Source of the DNA: Stenotrophomonas tumulicola
GTDB taxonomy: Bacteria; Pseudomonadota; Gammaproteobacteria; Xanthomonadales; Xanthomonadaceae
Length of the DNA stretch: 64,000 nucleotides
NCBI RefSeq assembly: GCF_014117215.1
Contig: NZ_JACGXS010000005.1
Coordinates: 241,726-305,725, forward strand
Direction of reading: 5' to 3'
Shown one piece after another: positions 36,298 to 46,600 of this stretch. The notes under the pieces were generated by a model. The model made no database searches. It was given only the letters and a program-made list of their open reading frames with translations, and had not been told where the DNA came from. The position numbers were made by a program, and so were the translations under genes. Every line of letters begins with the position of its first letter. Position 1 is the stretch's first letter.

Positions 36298-37657
36298 GCC
36301 GGGGACAGCAGGGAAGTCCAGCAAGGCCCTGCGCTGCTGGGCCGTGCCGCTGCTGGCGCTTCTCGCGCTGGCGGGCTGTGCCCGGCAGGACGAGGGCACC
36401 GTCGTGCGTTTCTGGGCGATGGGCCGCGAGGCCGAAGTGGTGGCCGACCTCATCACCGAGTTCGAAGCCGAGAATCCGGGCATCAGCGTGGAGGTGCAGA
36501 ACATCCCCTGGACGGCCGCGCACGAAAAGCTGCTGACCGCGTTCGCCGCCGATGGGCTGCCCGATGTTTGCCAGCTCGGCAATACCTGGATCCCGGAGTT
36601 CGCCGAGCTCGATACCTTGACGCCGCTGCAGCCATACGTGGATGCCTCGACGGTGGTGCAGCCGGAGGATTATTTCCAGGGCATATGGGACACCAACGTC
36701 ATCCATGGCGAGGTGGTCGGCGTGCCGTGGTATGTCGACACCCGCCTGCTGTACTACCGCAAGGACCTGCTGGCCAAGGCCGGGCATGCGGCGCCGCCCC
36801 GGACCTGGGCGGAGTGGGACCAGCAGATGGCCGACATCAAGAAGATGCAGGGCCCGAACCGCTATGCGGTACTGATGCCGATCAACGAGTTCGAGCAGCA
36901 GTTGTCCTTTGCCCTGCAGCAGCCCGATCCGTTGCTGCGCGACGACGATACCCGAGGCAATTTCCGCAGCCCCGGCTTCCGCCGCACGTTGGGGTTCTAC
37001 GCCAACATGTTCGAGCAGGGCTGGGCGCCGAAAATGTCCGAGACGCAGATCTCCAACGTCTGGGATGAGTTCTTCCGTGGCTTCAACGTGTTCTACATCT
37101 CCGGCCCCTGGAACATCCGTGAGTTCAAGAAACTGGAGCCGAAGGAACTGGCCGGGCAATGGGGTACCGCGCCGCTGCCAGGGCCGGATGGCCCGGGTGC
37201 CGGCATCGCTGGCGGCACCAGCCTGGTGATCTTCCGCAAGTCGCGGCAGAAAGAGGCGTCCTGGAAGCTGATCGAGTTCCTGTCCCGCCCGGATATCCAG
37301 GCGCGCTTCCATTCGATCATCGGCGACCTGCCACCGCGCCGCAGCACCTGGCAGGCGCCGTCGTTGGCCAATGATCCGCTTGCGGCCGCCTTCCGCGACC
37401 AGCTCGAACGCGTGAAGCCAACGCCGAAGGTGCTGGAGTGGGAGCGCATCGTGCAGGAAATGCGCATCGTCACTGAAAAGGTGGTGCGCGGTGGCCAGTC
37501 GCAGGATGCGGCGGTGGCCGAGCTGGACCATCGCGTGGACAAGGTGCTGGCCAAGCGCCGCTGGTTGCATGAGCAGGCCCTTGGCCAGCAGGCATCGCGG
37601 CAGGTTCCGGCACGTTCCGATGGCAGCGCCGAAATGGCCGAAGGAGGCCAGCCATGA
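36266..37657 (+). CDS. Sugar ABC transporter substrate-binding lipoprotein
   Basis: 463 residues; lipobox LALAGC with Cys 38 as anchor after a 37-residue leader. The extracellular solute-binding family 1 (MalE-like) fold shows VRFWAMGREAEVV, LPDVCQLGNTWIPEFA, GVPWYVDTRLLYYRKDLL, GPWNIREFK and a DLPPRRS C-terminal part. Predicted to bind oligosaccharides released by the hydrolases in the periplasm. The start overlaps the GH144-like gene by 32 nt; its stop overlaps the first permease (ATGA). Confidence 0.92.
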   Translation: MQAATTTPASKPGTAGKSSKALRCWAVPLLALLALAGCARQDEGTVVRFWAMGREAEVVADLITEFEAENPGISVEVQNIPWTAAHEKLLTAFAADGLPDVCQLGNTWIPEFAELDTLTPLQPYVDASTVVQPEDYFQGIWDTNVIHGEVVGVPWYVDTRLLYYRKDLLAKAGHAAPPRTWAEWDQQMADIKKMQGPNRYAVLMPINEFEQQLSFALQQPDPLLRDDDTRGNFRSPGFRRTLGFYANMFEQGWAPKMSETQISNVWDEFFRGFNVFYISGPWNIREFKKLEPKELAGQWGTAPLPGPDGPGAGIAGGTSLVIFRKSRQKEASWKLIEFLSRPDIQARFHSIIGDLPPRRSTWQAPSLANDPLAAAFRDQLERVKPTPKVLEWERIVQEMRIVTEKVVRGGQSQDAAVAELDHRVDKVLAKRRWLHEQALGQQASRQVPARSDGSAEMAEGGQP

Positions 37658-38541
37658 ACCGTTACTCCTCTTCGCTGGCCGGCTGGATCTTCGCTGCGCC
37701 GGCGATCATCGTGCTGGGAGTGTTCTTCGGCCTGCCGGTGGCATCGGCGCTGGCGCTGAGCGTCACCGATTTCGATCTGTACTCGCTGGCCGACGGCAGC
37801 AACCTGCGTTTCGTCGGGCTGGGCAACTACATCGACCTGCTGCAGACGCCGATGTTCTGGAAGTCGCTGTGGAACACCACGTATTTCGTGGTGATCGGCG
37901 TGCCGCTGTCGATCGCGGTGTCGCTGGGCGCGGCGATGCTGCTCAATGCCCCGGCCGCACGCTTCAAGGCCGTGTTCCGCACCGCCTTGTTCGCGCCGGT
38001 GGTGACCACGCTGGTGGCGGTCGCGGTGATCTGGCGCTACCTGTTCCATACCAGCTATGGATTGGTGAACTATGGCCTGGGGCACATCGGCATCGACCCG
38101 GTGGACTGGCTGGGCGATCCCAACTGGGCCATGCCGACCATCATGCTGTTCGCGGTCTGGAAGAACTTTGGCTACAACATGGTGATCTTCCTGGCCGGCC
38201 TGCAGGCGATCCCGCATGACCTGTACGAGGCCGCGCGCATCGACGGCGCATCGCGCTGGAAGCAGTTCCTGCACATCACCCTGCCGATGCTTGGCCCGGT
38301 GCTGCTGGTGGTCGGGGTGATCACGGTGTCCGGCTACTTCCAGCTGTTCGCGGAACCTTACGTCATGACCCGTGGCGACCCGCTGCAGAGCACCGTCAGC
38401 GTGCTGTACTTCATGTTCGAAGAAGGCTTCAAGTGGTGGAACCTGGGCCGCGCATCGGCCGTGGCGTTCCTGTTGTTCCTGATCATCCTGGCGGTGACCT
38501 CGGTGATGCTGCGCTTCGGGCGCAAAAGGCAGATGGTATGA
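37654..38541 (+). CDS. Sugar ABC permease, MalF-type
   Basis: 295 residues, six predicted helices. Carries the cytoplasmic EAA loop EAARIDGASRWKQFLHITLP (about 192-211). Starts ATG 37654 overlapping the binding-protein stop; its own stop overlaps the second permease. It forms the transport channel with the next gene. The nearest homologues by form are MalF/LacF-type permeases for di- and oligosaccharides. Confidence 0.93.
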   Translation: MNRYSSSLAGWIFAAPAIIVLGVFFGLPVASALALSVTDFDLYSLADGSNLRFVGLGNYIDLLQTPMFWKSLWNTTYFVVIGVPLSIAVSLGAAMLLNAPAARFKAVFRTALFAPVVTTLVAVAVIWRYLFHTSYGLVNYGLGHIGIDPVDWLGDPNWAMPTIMLFAVWKNFGYNMVIFLAGLQAIPHDLYEAARIDGASRWKQFLHITLPMLGPVLLVVGVITVSGYFQLFAEPYVMTRGDPLQSTVSVLYFMFEEGFKWWNLGRASAVAFLLFLIILAVTSVMLRFGRKRQMV

Positions 38542-39374
38542 GTCGCGAAATCGGCCAGTCGCGTTGGCACCCGTGGTGGATCAACGGCGCGTTGCTGGTG
38601 CTGGCGCTGGTCAGCCTAGCCCCGCTGCTGTGGATGGTGTCGGTATCGGTGATGCCGGCCGGCGAAGCCACGCAGTTCCCGCCGCCGCTGACCCCCTCGC
38701 ACGTCACCTTCGCCAACTACCACGAGCTGTTCGCGCGCACCGGCATGGGGGGAAATTTCGCCAACAGCCTGCTGGTATCGCTGGCGATCACGCTGGGCTC
38801 GCTGCTGCTCAACACGATGGCCGGCTATGCGTTCGCCAAGCTGCGTTTCGTCGGCCGCGAGCGCCTGTTCCAGGTGTTGATGGCCGCGCTGGTGATCCCG
38901 GCGCAGGTGGCGATGCTGCCGCTGTTCCTGCTGATGAAGCAGCTGGGCCTGGTGAACAGTTTCGGCGGGGTGATCGTGCCGGCGCTGGCCACCGTGTTCG
39001 GCATCTTCCTGGTGCGCCAGTACGCGCGTTCCATTCCCGATGAACTGCTGGAAGCCGCGCGCATCGATGGGGCGGGGGAGATGCGCATCTTCTTCCAGAT
39101 CGTGCTGCCGATGCTCAAGCCGGTGCTGGTCACCCTGTCGATCTTCACCTTCATGGGCGCCTGGAACGATTTCATGTGGCCGTTGATCGTGCTGACCGAC
39201 CAGGAGCATTACACCCTGCCGGTAGCGCTGGCCACGCTGTCACGCGAGCACATCATGGACGTGGAGATGATGATGGCCGGCGCGGTGGTCACCGTGGTCC
39301 CGGTGCTGTTGCTTTTCCTCGTGCTGCAACGCTATTACATCCAGGGTCTTCTGCTGGGGAGTGTCAAAGGGTGA
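38538..39374 (+). CDS. Sugar ABC permease, MalG-type
   Basis: 278 residues, six helices, EAA loop EAARIDGAGEMRIFFQIVLP (about 174-193). Starts ATG 38538 overlapping the first permease (ATGA) and ends overlapping the GH gene (GTGA). No ATP-binding subunit is present in this operon, so an ATPase encoded elsewhere (MsmX/UgpC-like) must be shared. Confidence 0.93.
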   Translation: MSREIGQSRWHPWWINGALLVLALVSLAPLLWMVSVSVMPAGEATQFPPPLTPSHVTFANYHELFARTGMGGNFANSLLVSLAITLGSLLLNTMAGYAFAKLRFVGRERLFQVLMAALVIPAQVAMLPLFLLMKQLGLVNSFGGVIVPALATVFGIFLVRQYARSIPDELLEAARIDGAGEMRIFFQIVLPMLKPVLVTLSIFTFMGAWNDFMWPLIVLTDQEHYTLPVALATLSREHIMDVEMMMAGAVVTVVPVLLLFLVLQRYYIQGLLLGSVKG

Positions 39375-42300
39375 ATCGTCGAATCGTCGCCGGGCTGGCG
39401 TTGTCGTGGTCCTGCATGGCAGCAGCTGCCACGCCTCCTGTCGCACCGGCGCCGAAGGTCATCGACGACTTCGACGACCTTGCGCAATGGAAGCTGGTGC
39501 TCTCCGACCAGGTCAGTGGTTCGCTGCGGCCAGTGGCCGGTGCCGGCGGCGGCCGCGCGATGTGCCTGGATTACGACTTCCATGATGTCTCCGGCTATGT
39601 CGGCGTGCGCCGCGCGCTGGACATCCAGTACCCGGCCAACTATCGCTTCGGCTTCCAGTTGCGCGGGGATTCGCCGGGCAACGACCTGCAGTTCAAGCTG
39701 CTCGATGCCAGCGGCGACAACGTGTGGTGGGTGAACCGGCCCGGGTACGATTTCCCGAAGAACTGGACACCGGTGGAGTTCCGCAAGCGGCACATCGACA
39801 AGGCATGGGGTCCCTCGCCGGAGAAGGAGCTCAAGCGCAGTGCGGCGATGGAGTTCACGATCTACAGCAAGGTTGGCGGCCGCGGCACGGTATGTTTCGA
39901 CAAGCTCACCCTGCAGGGGTTGCCGGCCCAGGATGATTCGCCGCTGCAGGCCAGCGTGCTGGCTGACACGGCTACCGCGCTGCAGGACCGCATGGTCGAT
40001 GGCAAGTCCGACACGTTCTGGGTAAGCGGCGGGGTCAAGCAACAGACCGTGAGCCTGGACCTGGGCAAGCCGCGCGAAGTGGGCGGTGCGGTGGTCGACT
40101 GGCTGCCGGGGCTGGAGGCAACGCGCTACACCGTGCGTGCGTCGCAGGATGGACGCGATTGGCGCACCGTGCGCGAGGTGACGGCCGGTAGCGGAGGCCG
40201 CGACTGGCTTGCATTGCCGGAGACCGATGCGCGCTACCTGCGTTTCGACCTGGAAGGCGGCCCCAACTGGCGCTATGGCATCCGCGATATCTCCTTGAAG
40301 CCGCTGGCCTTCGCGGCCACGCCGAATGCCTTCCTGTCGTCGGTGGCCGCCGACCTGCCGCGCGGTTCGCTGCCACGCGCCTATGTGGGAGAACAGCCTA
40401 GCTGGACCCTGCTGGGCCTGGACGGTGGGCGCCAGCAGGCGCTCATCAGCGAGGATGGCGCGCTGGAGATGGCGCGCGGCAGCTTCAGCGTCGAACCGTT
40501 CGTGAAGCTGGACGGCGCGCTGCTGAGCTGGGCGGACGTCAGCCCGATCCAGTCGTTGCAGGACAGCTACCTGCCCATTGCCAGCGTCGACTGGCAGCAC
40601 GACAAGGCGTCGCTGGCGGTGACGGGTTTCGTGCAGGGCACGCCGGACAAGGCGCAGCTGGTGGCGCGCTATTCGCTGAAGAACCCGGACAAGGTGGCAC
40701 ACGATTACACGCTGGCCCTGGCCATCCGGCCGTGGCAGGTGAACCCGCCCACCCAGTTCCTCAATACCGTCGGTGGCTTCAGCCGCATCGACAGCCTGGA
40801 CCTGGGCGACGGGCTGGTGCGTGTCAACGGCGAGCCACGGCTGTATCCGGTCCAGGCGCCGGATGCCCGCTTCGCCACGCCGTTCGACGGCAAGCTGGAG
40901 GTGATGCACCTGGCCAGCGGCATGCTGCCGACGACCACGGCGGTGAAGGACCCGACCGGCATGGCATCGGGCGCACTGCTGTATACGATGCGCCTGGAAC
41001 CTGGCCAGAGCCGTGAGGTCGACCTGGTGTTCCCGCAGGTCGGCAGTTTCAATCCACGTGGATTCGATGCCGGCAAGGCGCAGGCACAGGTCGCGGCGAT
41101 GTGGCGGCAGAAGCTGGATGGCATGCAGCTGCAGTTGCCGCGCGAAGGACAAGCGCTGGCGGATACGCTGCGCACGGCATTGGCACACATGCTGATCTCG
41201 CGCGTCGGCCCGCGCCTGCAGCCAGGCACGCGTTCCTATGGACGCAGCTGGATCCGCGACGGCGCGATGATTTCCGAGGGGCTGCTGCGCATGGGACGTA
41301 GCGATGCAGTACGCGAATACGTGCAGTGGTATGCGCCCTACCAGTTCGACAACGGCAAGGTGCCGTGCTGCGTGGACGACCGTGGCAGCGACCCGGTGCC
41401 GGAGAATGACAGCCATGGCGAGCTGATCTACAACATCGCCGAGTACTGGCGTTATACCGGCGACGATGCCTTCCTGGAGGCGATGTGGCCGCACGTGGCG
41501 GGTGCATTCCATTACATGGAACGCCTGCGTGCCAGCGAGCGCACCGAGGAGAACCGCGCACGCAATCCGGCTTTCTACGGGATGATGCCGGCTTCGATCA
41601 GCCATGAAGGCTATTCGGCCAAGCCGATGCATTCGTACTGGGACAATTTCTGGGCATTGCGCGGCTACAAGGACGCAGCGATCATCGCCGAGCGCCTGCA
41701 GAAGATGGAAGTGCTGGCGATCACTGGCGCGCGCGACGAGTTCCGCAGCGACCTGCAGGCATCGCTGTATTCGGCGATGGACCAGCACCGCATCGATTTC
41801 CTGCCCGGTTCGGCCGAACTCGGCGATTTCGACGCGACGTCCACCACCATCGCGCTGGCCCCCGGCGGCGAGCAGGGCCGGCTGCCGCAACCGCAGCTGG
41901 ACAACACCTTCCAGCGCTACTGGACCGAGTTCGTGGCGCGCCGGGATGGCACGCGTGACTGGAAGGACTACACGCCTTATGAGTGGCGCAACGTCGCCGC
42001 CTTTGTCCGCCTGGGCTGGCGCGACCGGGCGTGGCAGGCAACGGAGTTCTTCTTCAAGGACCGCTCGCCGCAGGCCTGGAACCAGTGGGCCGAAGTGGTT
42101 TCGCGCACGCCGCGCACGCCGTTCTTCGTCGGTGACTTGCCGCACGCATGGGTGGCCTCGGATTTCGTGCGCTCGGCGCTGGACATGTTCGCCTACAACC
42201 GCGACCTGGACCAGGCGCTGGTGTTGGCCGCCGGCGTGCCGGTGCGCTGGTTCGAAGGGGAGGGCATCGCCGTGCAGGGGCTGCGCACGCCGCAGGGCCA

Positions 42301-42541
42301 GCTGGATTACCGGCTGCAGCGTAGCGACAAGCAATTGATGCTGCAGGTCAATGCCGGCGTGGTGCCGCCCGCGGGTGGCCTGGTGCTGCCGTGGCCTTAT
42401 GCCGGAGAGCCTGGCGCGGCAACGGTGGATGGTGAGCCTGTCGAATGGATCGGCGGCGAGCTGCATGTGCACCAGGTACCGGCAACGGTCGTGATGGAAG
42501 TCCCCGCCAGCGTGCGCCGGGCCGAGCGCAAGGGACAGTAA
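39371..42541 (+). CDS. Multidomain glycoside hydrolase: CBM-like, discoidin and six-hairpin domains
   Basis: 1056 residues from GTG 39371. Signal peptide about 1-22. Residues about 30-180 are a jelly-roll carbohydrate-binding-like domain (IDDFDDLAQW..., CLDYDFHDVSGYVG), about 185-310 an F5/8 type C (discoidin/CBM32) domain (LDLGKPREVGGAVVDW, RYLRFDLEG), and about 590-1000 an (alpha/alpha)6 toroid like debranching enzymes and GH15/GH63 enzymes, with SYGRSWIRDGAM, PCCVDDRGSDPVPEND and YWDNFWALRGYKDAA. Likely periplasmic or surface, acting on the same glycan as the GH144-like lipoprotein. No exact family can be named from memory. Confidence 0.7.
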   Translation: MNRRIVAGLALSWSCMAAAATPPVAPAPKVIDDFDDLAQWKLVLSDQVSGSLRPVAGAGGGRAMCLDYDFHDVSGYVGVRRALDIQYPANYRFGFQLRGDSPGNDLQFKLLDASGDNVWWVNRPGYDFPKNWTPVEFRKRHIDKAWGPSPEKELKRSAAMEFTIYSKVGGRGTVCFDKLTLQGLPAQDDSPLQASVLADTATALQDRMVDGKSDTFWVSGGVKQQTVSLDLGKPREVGGAVVDWLPGLEATRYTVRASQDGRDWRTVREVTAGSGGRDWLALPETDARYLRFDLEGGPNWRYGIRDISLKPLAFAATPNAFLSSVAADLPRGSLPRAYVGEQPSWTLLGLDGGRQQALISEDGALEMARGSFSVEPFVKLDGALLSWADVSPIQSLQDSYLPIASVDWQHDKASLAVTGFVQGTPDKAQLVARYSLKNPDKVAHDYTLALAIRPWQVNPPTQFLNTVGGFSRIDSLDLGDGLVRVNGEPRLYPVQAPDARFATPFDGKLEVMHLASGMLPTTTAVKDPTGMASGALLYTMRLEPGQSREVDLVFPQVGSFNPRGFDAGKAQAQVAAMWRQKLDGMQLQLPREGQALADTLRTALAHMLISRVGPRLQPGTRSYGRSWIRDGAMISEGLLRMGRSDAVREYVQWYAPYQFDNGKVPCCVDDRGSDPVPENDSHGELIYNIAEYWRYTGDDAFLEAMWPHVAGAFHYMERLRASERTEENRARNPAFYGMMPASISHEGYSAKPMHSYWDNFWALRGYKDAAIIAERLQKMEVLAITGARDEFRSDLQASLYSAMDQHRIDFLPGSAELGDFDATSTTIALAPGGEQGRLPQPQLDNTFQRYWTEFVARRDGTRDWKDYTPYEWRNVAAFVRLGWRDRAWQATEFFFKDRSPQAWNQWAEVVSRTPRTPFFVGDLPHAWVASDFVRSALDMFAYNRDLDQALVLAAGVPVRWFEGEGIAVQGLRTPQGQLDYRLQRSDKQLMLQVNAGVVPPAGGLVLPWPYAGEPGAATVDGEPVEWIGGELHVHQVPATVVMEVPASVRRAERKGQ

Positions 42542-42543
42542 CC

Positions 42544-43482
42544 ATGAGGGTGCGGGTGAGGGAAGGAATGCGTGCAGGGAGTGCACTCGGGCGAAGGCTT
42601 GCCTGTGCGATGGGCTTGGTGCTGCTGGTACCCGCCACCATGCTGCAGGCCAGCGTGGCGGCCGCCGAGCCGGGGCAGGTTGCCGATGGCGGGAACGCGC
42701 TGGCGGCCGGGGCCGGCATGACCATGGTCACCTTCAACCTGCACCACGACCGCGAGAACTGGCCGGAGCGGCGCAAGACCATCCTCGCCGAGCTCCAGCG
42801 GCTGCAGCCGGACGCGATCGCGTTGCAGGAAGTGATCCAGAAGCGCAACGTGCGCAACCAGGCCGAATGGCTGGCCACCCAGCTCGGCTACTCATACCTG
42901 TTCGTTTCCACCGATCCGTTGGGCGTCACCAAGCGATATGGCAACGCGCTGTTGACCCGGCGTCCGGTAGTGGCCCGGAACCAGCACCTGCTGCAGCCCC
43001 TGCGGGATTACCGTACCGTCGGCCACCTGCGCATCGATGTCGATGGGCGCCCGGTGAACGTATACGCGACGCATCTCAATGAACGGTCCGATGACGCCGG
43101 CAAGCGCACCCGGCGCATACAGGTCGAGGACCTGCTGCGCTTCGTCAGCGCCACGTCGGGTGGGGAGCCGGTGGTGATCGCAGGCGATTTCAATGCGCTG
43201 GTGGATGCGGGCGACCTGAGCGAACTGCGTAGCCGCTACGGTGACAGTTACGGTAGCGTGCACGTCAACAATGACCTGGATTCGGTCAGTACGCTCAACA
43301 GCCATTACTACCAGGCGCCTTCGCGCATCGACCACATCTTCTTCCAGCAGGATGCGATGGTGGCGCGTGAAGCGCGGCTGCTGTTCGATACGCCCGATGA
43401 AGGCGGACGCTGGGCGTCGGACCACTACGGCGTGTGGACGCGCCTGCAGTTTGCTCCGGCTCCGGGGGCCATGCCCCGCTGA
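42544..43482 (+). CDS. Exported endonuclease/exonuclease/phosphatase-fold protein, active site intact
   Basis: 312 residues with a signal peptide (hydrophobic LACAMGLVLLVPATML, cleaved near AAAEP). The EEP fold is complete: FNLHHDREN, ALQEVIQKRN (Glu metal ligand), YATHLNERSD, AGDFNALVDAG, SRIDHIFF and ASDHYGVW. ATG 42544 lies 2 bp after the hydrolase stop, so it belongs to the glycan operon. The substrate is unknown: a phosphoesterase acting on a phosphorylated or lipid-linked sugar is as plausible as a nuclease. A degenerate relative is encoded at 54502-55311. Confidence 0.82.
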   Translation: MRVRVREGMRAGSALGRRLACAMGLVLLVPATMLQASVAAAEPGQVADGGNALAAGAGMTMVTFNLHHDRENWPERRKTILAELQRLQPDAIALQEVIQKRNVRNQAEWLATQLGYSYLFVSTDPLGVTKRYGNALLTRRPVVARNQHLLQPLRDYRTVGHLRIDVDGRPVNVYATHLNERSDDAGKRTRRIQVEDLLRFVSATSGGEPVVIAGDFNALVDAGDLSELRSRYGDSYGSVHVNNDLDSVSTLNSHYYQAPSRIDHIFFQQDAMVAREARLLFDTPDEGGRWASDHYGVWTRLQFAPAPGAMPR

Positions 43483-43490
43483 TCTTCGTT

Positions 43491-43587
43491 GCGGGGGGCG
43501 TGCACGGCAGCGGGGCATGGCCCCGCTCTACCGGACCTTGCGGGGGGCGTGCAGGGCAGGGGGCATGGCCCCGCTCTACCGGACCTT
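43491..43587. repeat. Two tandem SMAG-type units, 49 and 48 bp
   Basis: Copies at 43491-43539 and 43540-43587 each hold GGGCATGGCCCCGCTCTACCGGACCTT with few changes; a related CATG unit lies just before (43465-43490). The CTAC ends put them in the opposite orientation to most SMAG units here. They occupy the EEP/rne gap. Confidence 0.8.
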
Positions 43588-43600
43588 CAGGACAATAAAA

Positions 43601-43632
43601 AAACAGCGGCCCGAAGGCCGCTGTCTTTTTTT
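43601..43632. terminator. Bidirectional terminator between EEP gene and rne
   Basis: ACAGCGGCC-CGAA-GGCCGCTGT stem preceded by seven A and followed by seven T. It can terminate both the glycan operon and rne. Confidence 0.9.
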
Positions 43633-43647
43633 CCGCTGGCGCTGGAA

Positions 43648-46600
43648 TCAGCCCTGCGGCGGGTTGCCGGCCTTGGCGTCCTCGTCCTCGTCTTCGGTGA
43701 CCTTGGTCCCGGCTTCGACGGCTTCAGGCTGGGCGGCGACCGCTGCCTGTCCGGCGGCGTCGGTGCCGCCGGCCTGGACTGCCGGCTCGGCAACCACCAC
43801 CTCGGCCGGAGCCGCTGCCTCGGTCACTGCGGGTGCCTGCACGACCGCTGCCGGTGCCTCCACCTTGACCGGGGTTTCCGTCACGGCCGGAGCCTCTGTT
43901 GCCGGAACCGGTTCAACCCGGGCGGTTGTTTCAACGACCGGAACGACGGCAGGCGTCTCGGCAACGCTCGGGGCGACCTGCTGCGGCGGCTGCCGTGGCG
44001 TGGCGGCATCGATCGCATCGAGCATGCTGGCCTGTACCGGTGCCGCTGCCTCAGGCGCCTGCTGGATACTGGCGACGGACGGTGCGGCAGCCGCTTCGAC
44101 CACCGCGGCGGGTGCAGCGGGTGCAGCGGGAGCGGGAGCCGGAGCGGCCGCCGGAGCCGAAACAACCGGTGCCGCAACAGCCGGTTTCTCGACCGGCACA
44201 GCCTGCACCGGAGCAGCAGCGACCGGTGCTTCCACCTTCGGTGCGTCCACGACGGGTGCCGGCGAGGCTACCACGGTGCTGGCGGCAACCGGCACGATCG
44301 CTGCAGTCGTCAGCGCGGCAGCAGCCTGCCGTTCGCGCGCGGCTGGAGCAGGCGCGTCGCCGTCGTCATCGAAATCGAACTCCGGCTGCGGGCGTGATGC
44401 CTTGGCCTCGTTCTTTTCCGTACCGCCTGCGTCCTGCGTGTCGGTACCGGAGGCAGTGGCGTTGTCTTCGCCTTCGTCCTCATCGGACTCATCCTGGCCC
44501 AGCGAATCGGACGCCGTGCCTTCGGTATTGCCGCGACGACGACGACGACCACCACGGCGGCCGCGGCGACGACGCGAAGCGCCTTCGCCGGTGCTTTCGT
44601 CACCACCTGCGGTGGCTTCGGTTTCGGCGGTGGTCACGGCCACGGTTTCATCCGTGCTGCTGGCAGCATCCGCGCTGGCCGGGGCAGCAGTTTCCTGCGT
44701 GGTGGCCGCTTCGGCCACTGCCGCCGCGACTGGCGCAACCACCTTGTCTTCGGGCTCCCGCCCAGGACGGGCTACCACCGCGGCGGCCACGCCGGCTGCT
44801 GCAGCGCCATCAAGCTGCTCGACGTCATTGCGCTGCGGTTTCTCTGCTGCCGGCTTGTCGGCATCCTGCTGCCGCGGCTGGCGCGGTTGCTTCACCTTCG
44901 GTTGCTGCTGGCCCTGCTCGCCGCGCTCGTTGCGCTGCTTGCCCGCCTGCTGGCCGGGTTCCTGGCGTTGCTTCGGCTGCTGCGCATTGGCATTGCCGCC
45001 CGTGGCTGCCGCAGCATTGCCCTGTGCGTTGCCGCCCTGTGCAGTGCCCTGGCGGCGCTCGTCGCGTTCACGACGCTCGCCACGTTCCTTGTTGCGACCC
45101 TGGCCCTGTGCATTGCCGTTGCCGGCGTTACGGCTTTCGTCACCGCGGCCCTTGCGGTCCTTGTTGCGATCCTTGTTGCGGTCCTTGCGGCCGCCGTCGT
45201 TCTGCGGCGTGCGTGCGGCCGGCGCGGGGGCTGGCGCAGCGGCCGGCTCGCCACCGAAGACGCGCTTGAACCAGCCGACCACGCCGCCGCTGGCGGCGGG
45301 AGCCGCTGCCGGCGCCGCCACCGGAGCAGGAGCCGGAGGTGCGGCTGCTTCCTCGCGGATCGGCGCCGGTGAATTGTGCTGGACCTGGGTGACGGCCGGC
45401 GGCGGGATGTTCAGCTGGCCCTTGGTCAGGGCGTGCACCGGCAGCTTGCGCGGCGTGCCACGCTGGTAGCTCGGCTTGCCACTGTCCTCGCCCAGCTCGT
45501 TTTCGCGCAGGCGGGTCACGGTGTAGTGCGGGGTCTGCAGCTGCTCGTCGGCAACGATCACGATCGGTGCTTCGTGGCGCTTCTCGATTTCGCCCAGTGC
45601 ACCGCGCTTTTCGTTGAGCAGGTAATTGGCGATTTCCACCGGGGCCTGCACCAGCACCTGTCCGGTGTTCTCCTTCATCGCGTGCTCTTCGGCGACGCGG
45701 ATGATCGACAGCGACAGCGATTCAACGCTGCGCATGCGGCCGTGGCCTTCGCAGTGCGGGCAGACCAGCTGGCTGGATTCGCCCAGGCTCGGACGCAGGC
45801 GCTGGCGGCTCATTTCCAGCAGGCCGAAGCGCGAGATGCGTCCAACCTGCACGCGGGCACGGTCGTACTTCAGCGCCTGCGCGAGGCGGTTTTCCACCTC
45901 GCGTTGGTGCTTGTTGGAGGACATGTCGATGAAATCGATGACCACCAGGCCACCCAGGTCACGCAGGCGCAACTGGCGGGCCGCTTCCTCGGCCGCTTCC
46001 AGGTTGGTCTGGAACGCGGTGTCCTCGATGTCGCTGCCCTTGGTGGCGCGCGAGGAGTTCACGTCGATGGCGGTCAACGCTTCGGTCTGGTCGACCACGA
46101 TCGAACCGCCCGACGGCAGGCGCACGTTGCGCTCGTAGGCGCCTTCGATCTGCGACTCGATCTGGAAGCGGTTGAACAGCGGAATGTCGTCCTTGTAATG
46201 CTTGAGCTTGCGCAGCGTCTGCGGCATCACCTGCTGCATGAACTCGCGGGCGTGATCGTACATTTCCTCGGTGTCGACCAGGATCTCGCCGATGTCGGCA
46301 CGCAGGTAGTCGCGCAGGGCGCGGACGATCAGCCGCGATTCCTGGTAGATCAGGAACGGGGCCGGCTTGCTCAGCGCGGCCTCGGCGATGGCGCGCCATA
46401 CGTTCAGCAGGTAATCCAGGTCCCACTGCAGCTCTTCGGCATCGCGGCCGACGCCGGCGGTGCGGATGATCACGCCCATCTCATCGGGGATGTCGAGCTT
46501 GTCCAGCGCGTCCTTCAGGGCGGCACGGTCCTCGCCCTCGATGCGGCGCGACACGCCGCCGGCGCTGGGCGAATTCGGCATCAGCACCATGTAGCGGCCA

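Noticed and set aside
39335..42586. 1083-codon minus-strand frame opposite the large hydrolase
   Set aside because: Same shadow effect; the plus-strand frame has overlapping neighbours and clear domains.
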